Source: Iningainema tapete BLCC-T55 (GTDB lineage: Bacteria > Cyanobacteriota > Cyanobacteriia > Cyanobacteriales > Nostocaceae). From it: 64,000 nt of DNA. Numbering within the stretch: position 1 is the first letter of the stretch; each line of letters begins with the position of its first letter. The notes beneath the pieces were generated by a model. It saw nothing but the letters and a program-made list of their open reading frames with translations. It was not told the DNA's origin and searched no databases. Shown here one piece after another: positions 54,358-63,300 of the stretch. The stretch is from NCBI RefSeq assembly GCF_014698965.1, contig NZ_JACXAE010000040.1, forward strand, positions 1 to 64,000, in the 5' to 3' direction. The position numbers and the translations under genes were made by a program.

Positions 54358-54554
54358 GTATGTAAGCGTTCGGGGTGCGTTCTCACTTTTATGTTGTCAG
54401 GTGGAAGGAAATTGGGTAGCCATTGAGATACTCGCATTTGCGGGTGTAAAGTTATGTTACGCAGATGTTTGAAAATCCTTGATTTTACGTTGTTTCAATA
54501 CTGAATCGAGCGTGTCCCTTCCTGTAAAAACATCCCCTAAAAAGATCAAAGTAC

Positions 54555-54887
54555 TTAGATTTCACTCCGCACTTCCTCAATGGGTTCAAGATCAACACCC
54601 TCTAATTCTGCCAATTTCTTCTTCGCAAACTCCCGCACTGGCTCATCTGGGTCATTCTCTGCTCTGTCGCGCAAAAGTGGTAAAATCAAGGGATAGACCG
54701 CTTTCTCCCCTAAACGCAAGTGCGTTCGTTATTGCTGCGTCGAGTGTGAGGTGACTGGGATAGAATCCGTGCGCTCGCTGCTCCTGCTCACAAATCCTAG
54801 ATAGCCCAAGAACAGCATCAACCCGACTAGAGTGGCAATCTGAATAGATTTTTCAATTGTGTTCAAGCTACGCAGAAACTTGTCCAT
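54555..54887 (-). pseudogene. interrupted gene: small membrane protein then HEAT-repeat tail in the same frame
   Basis: From ATG 54887 (with AGAGGA before it), 52 codons encode MDKFLRSLNTIEKSIQ and a membrane helix IATLVGLMLFLGYLGFV, ending SHSTQQ and TAA at 54731-54729. The same frame continues without a break into LRLGEKAVYPLILPLL and DEPVREFAKKKLAELEG, a HEAT-like repeat, to a stop at 54555. Either a nonsense mutation split one 109-aa gene, or the small membrane protein (54729-54887) is real and the rest is a relic. Neither part is in the track. Confidence 0.45.
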
Positions 54888-55347
54888 TGGAATCCTCTCT
54901 ATCAAGTTATAATCTCGTTTCGTGGGTAACTACAACACCGATATCTACATTTTCGTAAAACTTGCGCTTGCTTTTAGTTGTCTTCTGGCATAAGTATATG
55001 AATGGAAGTAGACAAGCCTTTATTCTAGATAATGAATTGTTGGGCAAGCATCCACAGTCGAGCAACAAGCTGCCATGCCTTGAGATGTACACGCTTCATA
55101 TTGCACGCTCACTTAACTGCGCTCGCCCGACGCACAGTCTCACTCTCGCCCTTATCACGCGACTACGTACAAAGTGTTGTTAGCGCTTTATCAACACATC
55201 GCTATACGGTTGTGCATCGTTAATCAAAAAAATTAATGTTCTAAATATCCCATTTTTTCAGAATTTTGACTTGAAAAGAGTCAAGTCATACTTTTATACC
55301 TAGTTTTTTAATTCAAGACTCATTGAAGCTCATTACCACAAAACTTT
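54888..55347. other. intergenic region, no gene seen
   Basis: It contains a GC-rich stretch near 55100-55150 and an inverted repeat TGACTTG-N8-CAAGTCA at 55267-55288 upstream of the CoiA-like gene. The short track ORFs here show no protein-like pattern. Confidence 0.5.
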
Positions 55348-55833
55348 ATGAGGCAATGGCATTTAAGCTGGCAAGAAATGTTTGCGGTTTCGCACCGTGA
55401 AGTTGTTATACATGATGGTAAGCACAAGCATAGAGCAGATTTATGCTTACCTCAACCAGATGGTAGCCTGCTCATAGTTGAGTTTCAACACAGTAGCATT
55501 AGCGTTGATCATACCCGCGCTCGTGAGCAGTTCTACACTCAAGTTGGTCATTTGCTTTGGGTTTTTGATGCCAGGGCGTTCCACATTCGGCTAGAACCAA
55601 TATCCTCAAATAGGGATATTTATAAATTCATTTGGTCCCCACCACGCAAATCACTATGGACAATTAACAGCTGCTTAGCTTTTGACTTTGGTCACGTAGT
55701 ATTGTTAATTGCCGAAGCTAATCAACGCAATGGTAAGCGTAACCCTTGTGGGGGTTGGGGTTGGCTTTATCGTAGACAAGAATTTGCGACTATGTTGCAT
55801 AAGTTTATAGAGCAGTTCACATGCTTACAGTAG
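55348..55833 (+). CDS. CoiA-like nuclease-domain protein, probably truncated
   Basis: 161 aa. HDGKHKHRADLCLPQPDGSL followed by LIVEFQHSSIS and RAREQFYTQVGHLLWVFD fits the PD-(D/E)xK-like core of CoiA-family proteins (Asp in RAD, Glu-x-Gln in VEFQ). CoiA acts in competence and DNA processing in Firmicutes; relatives in other bacteria are often mobile-element linked. This ORF lacks the zinc-finger N-terminus of longer CoiA proteins, and nothing upstream encodes it, so it is either a short form or truncated. Nuclease activity is possible because the core residues are present. Confidence 0.6.
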   Translation: MRQWHLSWQEMFAVSHREVVIHDGKHKHRADLCLPQPDGSLLIVEFQHSSISVDHTRAREQFYTQVGHLLWVFDARAFHIRLEPISSNRDIYKFIWSPPRKSLWTINSCLAFDFGHVVLLIAEANQRNGKRNPCGGWGWLYRRQEFATMLHKFIEQFTCLQ

Positions 55834-56040
55834 CAAACCCTTGTGGGAGATAAAAACAAGGAGATTACCCCAAAGGGGAAGTCAAAGGTCTAAGGTAACA
55901 ACTCAAAATTAAGATGTTTTGAATGCGTGATTTTTGATTTTTGAATTCTCGCGCAGCGAGTGGAGTGCGCTTGTCTCTGTATGCCTTGAAGCTGGTTACG
56001 AAAGCATAAATTGCTCACGCGACTGTTTAAAATTTATACC

Positions 56041-56205
56041 TTAATAGTCACTGTCAGCCACACACATTCCTCTACATTTAATACCGTTCGTAGCTGTACG
56101 CTGACAATGAGAACATAAAACTTTTTCGTTTTCTGTTTCTTGATTGAGCTTTTTATTAGTGCAAGGCTGTAAGTCGTCTTTTTCGGTTTGGAGTTTTACA
56201 GTCAT
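56041..56205 (-). CDS. very small Cys-rich (zinc-ribbon-like) protein
   Basis: 54 aa, too short for the track: MTVKLQTEKDDLQPCTNKK, then VLCSHCQRTATNGIKCRGMC and VADSDY. CxxC and CxxxC pairs suggest one bound zinc. No good ribosome site is visible on the minus strand, which lowers confidence. The composition is protein-like rather than random. Function unknown. Confidence 0.45.
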   Translation of the reverse strand: MTVKLQTEKDDLQPCTNKKLNQETENEKVLCSHCQRTATNGIKCRGMCVADSDY

Positions 56206-56830
56206 AAGGGTGGAGGAAATGAATGCGGTTTACATGTTTACTAATTATTGCGATTAGTCGCGCTCATCTAAACTAAATCCGCGCTAATTATCATTTGATG
56301 AGTGCAGCATAGCACTGATTATTATCATATTTCATCACCACGCGCGTTCGCGATTGAGTCCGGCTAAACCATTACCAATCGCATTCCCCTACTCCAAATC
56401 CCAAACGGTAAATACAACCTGAGTCGTATCGGTTGGTCAAGCGTGCAAATACATAGACGTTTACGCCACGGACGCAGTAGTCCCAATGTATGAATGCAAC
56501 AAGTGTTAGAGTCGCACGAGCGCAAAGAGCGCTTTGTCCAAGCATCGGTTGTGTTGAGTGCCAGTAGGGTACATTCGCGCTTCTATTTCATGAACGGTCA
56601 ACTACGAGTTATCACGTAAACATTCCGTCAATCCTTACACGTTTTTCATGCCAGAATTGGTAGTTGAGCGCAATTTAAGGAGCGTTCTGGTGAGTGAAAG
56701 TTATCAGCCGGGGGTGGTTTAATGGTTCAGAATATAGTGCGACAATGACGATTTTCACACCACTTAGAATGTAAAATACATATATTATCAGATCCGCCCC
56801 CACTCGTAAACCAGCCCTCCTGCTTTCTAT
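56206..56830. other. intergenic region before the integrase gene
   Basis: No gene recognised. It carries ACGCGCGTTCGCG near 56340 and a CGCCCCCACTCGT stretch near 56796 that resembles the iteron core with one extra base. It is a candidate place for an attachment or recombination site of the adjacent tyrosine recombinase, but no core repeat was found. Confidence 0.4.
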
Positions 56831-57823
56831 ATGACGAATATCCATCCAGAAAATATAAGCGTTCTAGAAAACTCGTTCGCCTTAGCCATAGGGGAAGACT
56901 TCACTCTAGAAAATGACCCAGATGTGGTGGAGCAGCTGATTGGGGATAAGCGATCGCCTAATACTAAGCGTGAGTACCAAAAAGACTTGCGAGACTTTTT
57001 TCTGTACAGTGCCAAAAAAGAACCCAGCAGGGATTTGGTTTTAGAGTTTCTTCACTTAGAGCAGCGTCACGCTGTTGCTCTGGTTTTCAAGTACAAAGCG
57101 CACCTAATTAAGAAAAAACTAGCAGAAGCGACAGTGAACCGCCGTCTTAGTGCTATCAAGTCAATGGTGGAGATGGGGCGACGGTTGGGGGTGTGCAATT
57201 TCTCCTTAGATGATGTGAAGGGGGAGAAAGTTGAAGTTTACCGCGATACTAAAGGCATTCCACCAACTGAATATGCCAAAGTCATCGCTCTAGTTGACCG
57301 CAACACTCTTAAAGGTAAGCGAGACTATGCAATTCTAAGGTTACTTTGGGATCTGGCATTGAGACGCAATGAAATAGTTAATTTAAATGTAGGTGACTTT
57401 AATGCCAAGGAGAAAACTCTAGCCATTCTGGGTAAGGGCAAAGGGACTCAAAAACAAGTCATTGATTTGTCGGAGAGAACTGTAGACGCTCTAGCCACTT
57501 GGTTGAAAGCTTGTAAGAAAAAACGTAACGATGATCCCATGTTTACGGTGCTTGCCTATCACAAAAACGGTGAACGAATAACTGGGGAGGCAATTAGGCG
57601 ATTGGTAGATGGACTTTGTAAGCAAGCTGGAATTACTAAAAAAATGTCACCGCATCGCATCCGCCACAGTGCGATTACAACTGTATTGGATCAGAACAAT
57701 GGTAACTACCGTGCTACCCAAAGATTTAGCCGACACGCTCAGGTGCAGACGGTGTTGAAATATGATGACAATCGTCAAAACTTACAGAAACAGATGAGTG
57801 ACAAGATATCGGATCTAATTTAG
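56831..57823 (+). CDS. tyrosine recombinase/integrase (XerC/D-like)
   Basis: 330 aa. An N-terminal core-binding (SAM-like) domain (NTKREYQKDLRDFFLYS ... VNRRLSAIKSMVEMGRRLG) is followed by the catalytic domain: first Arg in LLWDLALRRNEIVNL, Lys region ILGKGKGTQKQVI, box II HRIRHSAITT, a later RFSRHAQVQTVLKYDD with His and the probable nucleophile Tyr. All residues of the R-K-H-R-H-Y set appear present. It likely resolves plasmid multimers or moves a cassette. It has no excisionase beside it and is followed by a decayed ATP-grasp gene. Confidence 0.92.
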   Translation: MTNIHPENISVLENSFALAIGEDFTLENDPDVVEQLIGDKRSPNTKREYQKDLRDFFLYSAKKEPSRDLVLEFLHLEQRHAVALVFKYKAHLIKKKLAEATVNRRLSAIKSMVEMGRRLGVCNFSLDDVKGEKVEVYRDTKGIPPTEYAKVIALVDRNTLKGKRDYAILRLLWDLALRRNEIVNLNVGDFNAKEKTLAILGKGKGTQKQVIDLSERTVDALATWLKACKKKRNDDPMFTVLAYHKNGERITGEAIRRLVDGLCKQAGITKKMSPHRIRHSAITTVLDQNNGNYRATQRFSRHAQVQTVLKYDDNRQNLQKQMSDKISDLI

Positions 57824-57878
57824 TTTGGATGCTATTGCCATTCCATCAAACGTTTTGGATACTATAGTAGCAATACGC

Positions 57879-58167
57879 ATGACGAAAATTCCCGTGATAT
57901 TTCTTTGACAAGAGCGATTACTTTAATCCTAAAGCAGTAGATGAAGCTTACTTTGAACTAGCGTTGTCTGTGCAAAATGCCGGATTTGAAACTGCTGTCA
58001 TTTCTAATGAATCGCTCTCGACCAGTTCACCTTATATTAGTCCTATTCTTTGTAATAACTTAGATGTAGTTTACAGAGGTTGGATGCTTTCGTCGTATGA
58101 TTACAATTTACTACTAAATGAAATTGGCTTCGGGGCAAGTTTCAGACCTTGTAGGATGGTCTGCTGA
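57879..58167 (+). pseudogene. fragment of an ATP-grasp (DUF4343-like) gene with frame shift
   Basis: ATG 57879 begins MTKIPVIFL and stops; one frame over the text continues YFFDKSDYFNPKAVDEAYFE, then DVVYRGWMLSSYDYNLLL, which matches the N-terminal half of ATP-grasp domain proteins. The sequence ends abruptly at FRPCRMVC. So there is a frame shift near 57897 and loss of the 3' half. The 67-aa track ORF is part of this relic. Confidence 0.6.
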
Positions 58168-58337
58168 ACGTTTTGCACGCTGCTTGGTTGGGCAACAGTT
58201 AAAATAAAGAAGCGCCAACTTGGTCGCAATAATGGTGACTTTAGCACACTACTGCTCTTTATGTGCGATCGGCTTTGCCGCTGCGCTCCCTTGCATCGTC
58301 ACTTTAATTCGTGCAGCCATTCGAGCGAACGCGCTTA

Positions 58338-58751
58338 TTAATCTGTAACCTGCCTTCTAGTGGACTTAATCTGTCCCCGCTTGCTTTTGCTGTCAAGACG
58401 CTTTTTTTGAGAACTGCGAGTTGGTTTGGTAGGTTTGCGTTTTATCTTTACTACAGCGACGCTTTTAATAAGTTCTTGAAGTCGTCTCAATGCCTCTTCT
58501 TTGTTCTGCTCCTGGGTTCGGTGTTCTTGGGACTTGAGGACAATAACTCCGTCTTGGGTAATACGTCGATCATTTAACTTCAAAAGCTGTTCTTTATAAT
58601 GGTCGGGTAATGATGAAGCCCCAATGTCAAAGCGCAAATGGATAGCGGTGGAAACCTTGTTGACGTTTTGACCTCCAGCCCCAGATGAGCGAATTGCGTT
58701 AATTTCAATCTCGCTATCGGGGATGATAACTTTGGTAGAAATTTGCAGCAT
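58338..58751 (-). CDS. arfB: ArfB/YaeJ-type peptidyl-tRNA hydrolase, ribosome rescue
   Basis: 137 aa, usual ArfB length. The catalytic motif AIRSSGAGGQNVNKVST contains GGQ, followed by ITQDGVIVLKSQEHRTQEQNKEEAL and a basic C-terminal tail (RKPTKPTRSSQKKR) that inserts into the empty mRNA channel. It hydrolyses peptidyl-tRNA on stalled non-stop ribosomes. The gene is normally chromosomal; a copy here beside an integrase and cargo genes is unusual for a plasmid. It is monocistronic and divergent from the next gene. Confidence 0.93.
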   Translation of the reverse strand: MLQISTKVIIPDSEIEINAIRSSGAGGQNVNKVSTAIHLRFDIGASSLPDHYKEQLLKLNDRRITQDGVIVLKSQEHRTQEQNKEEALRRLQELIKSVAVVKIKRKPTKPTRSSQKKRLDSKSKRGQIKSTRRQVTD

Positions 58752-58832
58752 ATAGCTTATTCTACATCAAAGGTTGTGCGAACGGCTCCTAGATGACTTG
58801 CTACAATGGTATTAGAAATATAAGCGCGTAGT

Positions 58833-59117
58833 ATGGCAAAGAAGGATGCTCCACTTACTGGGGAAGCGCTAATTAAAGAAGTTTGTCGAAGGATTCGAGT
58901 AGCACGTAGCTACTGGGATGCTCATAATAACGCTGCTTGTCGGGGGGAACGTGAACGTGCGCTAGCCCTTTACAATAAGCTCTCTGAGGAACAAAAAGAG
59001 CAGATTCCACAAGTGTTACGGGTGTGGCTACGCTATCGTAGCGAGAAATACTTTGGCGCACACCGAACGCCACCCAAGTCAGCACGAAAATCAAGCCGAG
59101 CGAACCCAGGGAAATAG
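58833..59117 (+). CDS. conserved cyanobacterial-type small hypothetical protein
   Basis: 94 aa: MAKKDAPLTGEALIKEVCRR, then a helical stretch ARSYWDAHNNAACRGERERA and LSEEQKEQIPQVLRVWLRYR, with a basic tail. I recognise the general pattern from uncharacterised cyanobacterial proteins but know no function. It is transcribed divergently from arfB with an 81-bp gap. Confidence 0.6.
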   Translation: MAKKDAPLTGEALIKEVCRRIRVARSYWDAHNNAACRGERERALALYNKLSEEQKEQIPQVLRVWLRYRSEKYFGAHRTPPKSARKSSRANPGK

Positions 59118-59128
59118 CGAACTGTTGA

Positions 59129-59716
59129 TTATTTTACGGGGTGATACAGTTTATCCTTCTCCTCATAGCGCCACCCCATGCCACTGGGATCTCGATCCTT
59201 GCACCACCGGATAAACTCCTCTGGACTCAAGTTTTCACGCTTATTACGTAGAGTCGCAGGATCGCTAACTAACCGCAACGCTAAATTTTTCTCCTCAAAA
59301 GGTTGAAGTTGGGGAGCTTCCCTTTGATAGTACTGATTGGGGTATCGGGATGAAGAGCGTCTAGGTCCTGAGTTGTTACGCAGAACCATGATTGCTCCTT
59401 CGAGTTGTGCAAGCTTCGTTGTCACTACTTCTAGCTTCTGTTCCAAGTTAGTCAAGCGATTGCCAGTGTTTTCTGCACTACTTTCTACACGCCCTTCTAT
59501 ACTATTTACCCTTTGCTCCAATTCGGCTTCAATTTTGTGTAGACGAGTTTCTACACGGTTTTCTGTATCATCAGCTAAATCGCCCAGAACATGATGTAAT
59601 CCCTTGATGACTAAATCTGTGGCGGTGGTATTACGAGTTCGTGCAGCAGTACGGAGTGCATCAGCTAGTTTTTTGGGCAGTTTGAAGTTAATTGATTCTC
59701 GTTCAACTTTTGCCAT
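59129..59716 (-). CDS. ribbon-helix-helix protein with coiled coil
   Basis: 195 aa. The N-terminus (RESINFKLPKKLADALRTAA and TTATDLVIKGLHHVL) is an RHH DNA-binding fold. Residues about 55-110 form a coiled coil (RVETRLHKIEAELEQRVNSI). The C-terminal 60 aa have a small domain ending SPEEFIRWCKDRDPSGMGWR. The operator-like inverted repeat at 59719-59746 lies immediately upstream of the start, so autoregulation is likely. It may be a plasmid partition (CopG/ParG-like) or regulatory protein. Confidence 0.7.
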   Translation of the reverse strand: MAKVERESINFKLPKKLADALRTAARTRNTTATDLVIKGLHHVLGDLADDTENRVETRLHKIEAELEQRVNSIEGRVESSAENTGNRLTNLEQKLEVVTTKLAQLEGAIMVLRNNSGPRRSSSRYPNQYYQREAPQLQPFEEKNLALRLVSDPATLRNKRENLSPEEFIRWCKDRDPSGMGWRYEEKDKLYHPVK

Positions 59717-59718
59717 GT

Positions 59719-59746
59719 CTACACCACTTTATACACTTTGGTGTAG
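59719..59746. promoter_or_regulatory. operator-like inverted repeat for the RHH gene
   Basis: CTACACCA and TGGTGTAG form a perfect 8-bp inverted repeat around a 12-bp AT-rich centre, starting three bases before the RHH start codon. The layout suits binding by an RHH dimer pair. Confidence 0.6.
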
Positions 59747-59837
59747 ATTGTAAGCTTGATCGCCACGCTACTAACGAGTAGAAATGTGCTTTTTCTCAAA
59801 AATTTCGTTTGTGTACCTCTTTTAGGGCGTTCAATCT

Positions 59838-59848
59838 CACGAGGGGGC
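59838..59848 (-). repeat. isolated match to the iteron core
   Basis: CACGAGGGGGC is the exact complement of GCCCCCTCGTG, the core of the three iterons at 21670-21732. It sits upstream of the RHH gene. With 11 bp, a chance match in 64 kb is possible but unlikely. Confidence 0.35.
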
Positions 59849-59959
59849 ATTAATTGATTTCGGAGTAAATTTTGGATGCTGCTTTGCTTGGTGTGGCGGT
59901 TTTTGGGTAAGGTGTGTTACTGAAGAAGAAATTAGTAGTGCAAACTATACTAGGAAAAA

Positions 59960-60280
59960 ATGATGATTGTAACCACAGGTAATGATATTGCGGGACGCAC
60001 AATTACAAATTATCTCGGAGTTGTGCGCGGAATCGTTGTGCGTTCCCCAACAATCGGGCAAGGAATTATGGGTAGTTTAAAACAGGTCGTTGGTGGTAAT
60101 AATGAAACTTACGCTGACGTTTGTGAAGCAGCTCGTCTAGAAGCTTATGAGCGGATGGTACAACAGGCACAATTAAAGAGTGCTGACGCAATAATTTGTA
60201 TGCGCTATGATGCAACGGAATTTGCTCAGGGAGTAACTGAGGTACTGGCTTATGGCACTGCGGTCAAGCTTAATTCATAA
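59960..60280 (+). CDS. YbjQ/UPF0145 family protein
   Basis: 106 aa. Typical features: an N-terminal IVTTGNDIAGRTITNYLGVV, a glycine-rich strand RGIVVRSPTIGQGIMGSLKQ, ETYADVCEAARLEAYERMVQ and ADAIICMRYDATEFAQGVTE. The family forms pentamers; its function is not established despite the older heavy-metal label. The length is normal. It is a single gene on the + strand, convergent to the large polymerase-like gene, which ends 54 bp further on. Confidence 0.9.
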   Translation: MMIVTTGNDIAGRTITNYLGVVRGIVVRSPTIGQGIMGSLKQVVGGNNETYADVCEAARLEAYERMVQQAQLKSADAIICMRYDATEFAQGVTEVLAYGTAVKLNS

Positions 60281-60334
60281 AATTATACTTTAAAACTTTG
60301 AACTTGAGAAAGCTTGAGTCATTTAAGGTTGGGT

Positions 60335-63300
60335 TCAAGTTATTTCCATCTCCTTTCTTTTAGGTTCTTTGGAATTTGCTTCTAAGACAGGGGATTGTAG
60401 TTGGGTTTCTGTTTGCTTTTGGATAATCATCTCCTGCAATTGCAGTGCGCCTGCTTCTGTTAGGGGTAAGACTTCTTCTCCGGTATGAATATTGCCTTTG
60501 CAGATGGTTCGTTTGGACTCTGTGCGCACGAAGAAGTCACCATTGGGTTGGACGTAAGCATTCCAACTGTTGCCGATTTTGAACTGTTTTGTTTCAGTAT
60601 TATCTGGTTTTATTTCTTGCTTCCGTTTGTACGTATTGCTGACGGCTTCAAAGAGCAAGTCTTGCATTTCTTTGCGCCAATCTGAGCTAATATTAAGGTG
60701 GGTGGTTGTATCTGTTTGGGTTTCGCTCATGTCTGTGTTCAAGCGAATAGAATTAGGGTCAATATTGAGTACAACGGCAGCACCCAAAGGTGACAATGAA
60801 GCTTGGAATGTAGTGCCGATAGGTAGTTTAGGTGTGTCGGGGGCGAAGGTTCCCAGATTTTTCCCATCAATTTGAATAATGGGGATGCCATTGTAGCGGT
60901 AAAATTCTGGGTGTGATTCAGGAAGCTCGAAAGTGCCGACTTCTAGGGTGAGTTTCTGCTTTTTCCATTTTTTAGTAGCAAAGTCTTCATTGGCATAATC
61001 GTTGTACTTTATACCAAGTACTTTAATTTCCTCAAGTTGAAACTGTTGTAGTTGCTCTACAATTTCGTCCATAAATAAGTGGTAGGCGATCGCAGCTTTT
61101 CCCGGTTCAGTTCTCGATTCCACCCAAGCGCAGTCAGCAGGTGGTACAATCATTACATTGTCGGGCATTTTGATTTTGTCAATGTCGTTGTAATTGTTGC
61201 CGTATCTAGCTTCTAGCTTTTCGATTTGTAGTGGTGACAAGTCTTTTAAGGCAAATTCAACTAGCGGTAATGCTGGGTGAACTGTTGCTTCATATTCGAT
61301 GCCTTTTTGATCGAGAGATTCTTTCCATTCATTCACTTTCTTTCCAAATGGAACTTGCAGGACATAGACATCTCGCGGGAGTGCCTCATGGAGTAATTCG
61401 TAGTCTGGTTCAAGCGAAAATGTAATTTTTAGGGTTTTGGCAATCTTTAGACATTCCTCTCTGTGGCTATCGATGTCGAGTTTGGTATGTTGAGTATGCC
61501 AGGTAGCAGCGGCGGCGCGGAAGCGTTCTTCTGGTGTGGGGAACAACTCATCGATTTCGGCACGGTAGCTGTCGTAGAGTTTGCCTAACTCTTCATTGAA
61601 AGCGTCTTTGTCATCTCCAATGCGTTGGGCGATCGCAGCAATGTCTTGTTTAGATCGTTTTTTAAGTTCTTCTGCCCATTCTAGTTCATCTATGCCGAGT
61701 GTTTCTTTGGGGAACAGATACCGAAATTCGTGACGTTCTCGGTGTCGAATACGTGTAGCTTCCCAGCAAGGATTTACCGCTTCTCTTGGGATGACATTAA
61801 TGGGGTTTGCTCCTTCGGCTGGCATAGGGAAGGTTTTGTAAAGTCGGTTGTCTTTTTTGAAGTCGAAGAAGTAACTTGGATGAGCTTCCGACCATTTTTT
61901 CGAGTCAGGTAGTAAGTTTTCCCCGTCGATTTCTTTAACATCCTCCAAGCGTTCTGCACTTTTTTGGTAATCAACTTCAGGTTGTAGTGCTATGAACAGG
62001 CGGTTGAGCAATTTTGTTTTCTTCCGCTCAAACAGTCGGGGGTTTTCATCTTCATTTGGGACTGATGATTGGACTCTTCCAATTGTTGTGGCGACTAGAC
62101 CAATTTTATTCTGGGAACTAGCTGCGGCTATGCTCGACAAAGTTTTATATTTTTGTTCCCCATTTTTATCTTTGACTGCGGTGTAGGGAACTTTAGGGCG
62201 CTGTTTAACTTCAGCATAGCGCCTGGGTTCTCCGGCGCGGAGAGTTTCAGCAGCAATATGTGGTAGCATTTTAGATGGAGCTACCACCATTTGGTCGCCG
62301 TCGAAGTCAGCTTGGTGGTATTCTTCAGCATCTTTTGGCTGCATGAAGACAACACCTTTGTATTTCATTAGTTCTGGTTTGTGAACGTTTGTATAACGTC
62401 GGATGTTGTCGCTGGAGACAATTGGAAAGCGAGTGGTGATAATATCGCCTTCTGGTAGATGGGGTACGCAGATTGTTCCTCTTTCCAAGTCTGTACTTGG
62501 CATAGCCATTCCAGAACTAAATTTGAAAGCTCCCTTGATTGCTAAGTCGCACCAGCGATTGGCGACGTATTGTCGCATAGCATCAGCAACAAAGGGGCTG
62601 TCGATCAAAAGACCGAATTTGTCGTTGCGTAGTAGAGTAACGAGCCGTAATTCTTGTTGCTCTTGGTTTTTATCAGTATTTTCCTCGGAAGATGAGCCAT
62701 CAACTGAGAGTGCAGCATGTTCCCTGGCACGCTGCTGTTTCTTGTCGTACTCTTCAACGATGTGTTTAGCTAGGGCGAGGGGGTTGCGTTGAAGCTGGGC
62801 TAATTTTTCGGCTTCTTTTCGGGTTGGTTCTACAAGGTCTTTCTTGAGAGCCTCTTCGCTGTACCAGATGCTAAATTGCCAGCTGTTGTCATAGTCAATT
62901 ACTTTAGCATTACCCCGGTTGCCCAATGCACTTCTGGGAAACTCATATTCGCCGCAAGGGATTAAATCAGGTAGCAGTGTTTTTTTAATACCTTTAATTG
63001 AGGAGCGATCCATGACAATATCAAACCCCTCTGCCTCTAATGTGGCATTGGGTAGTAGAGTGCCTTTAGCCAAGAAACTAGTTAGGGATTGCTCCGGGTT
63101 ATCTGCCCAATTTTCTAGCCAAGCAAAGCGAAATTGGAAGGGTCGGTTAGCTAAACCTCCCATGAGTTTAACAAGGCTGGGTGATATTTGTCCATGACAG
63201 TCTCCGGTTTTATATTTTTCGGCTTCTGCTTTCTCTTTGGGGTCTTTGCTGTTATAATCTACAATCTTGATCCTTAGACCTTCAATTTGCTCTGCTCCCT

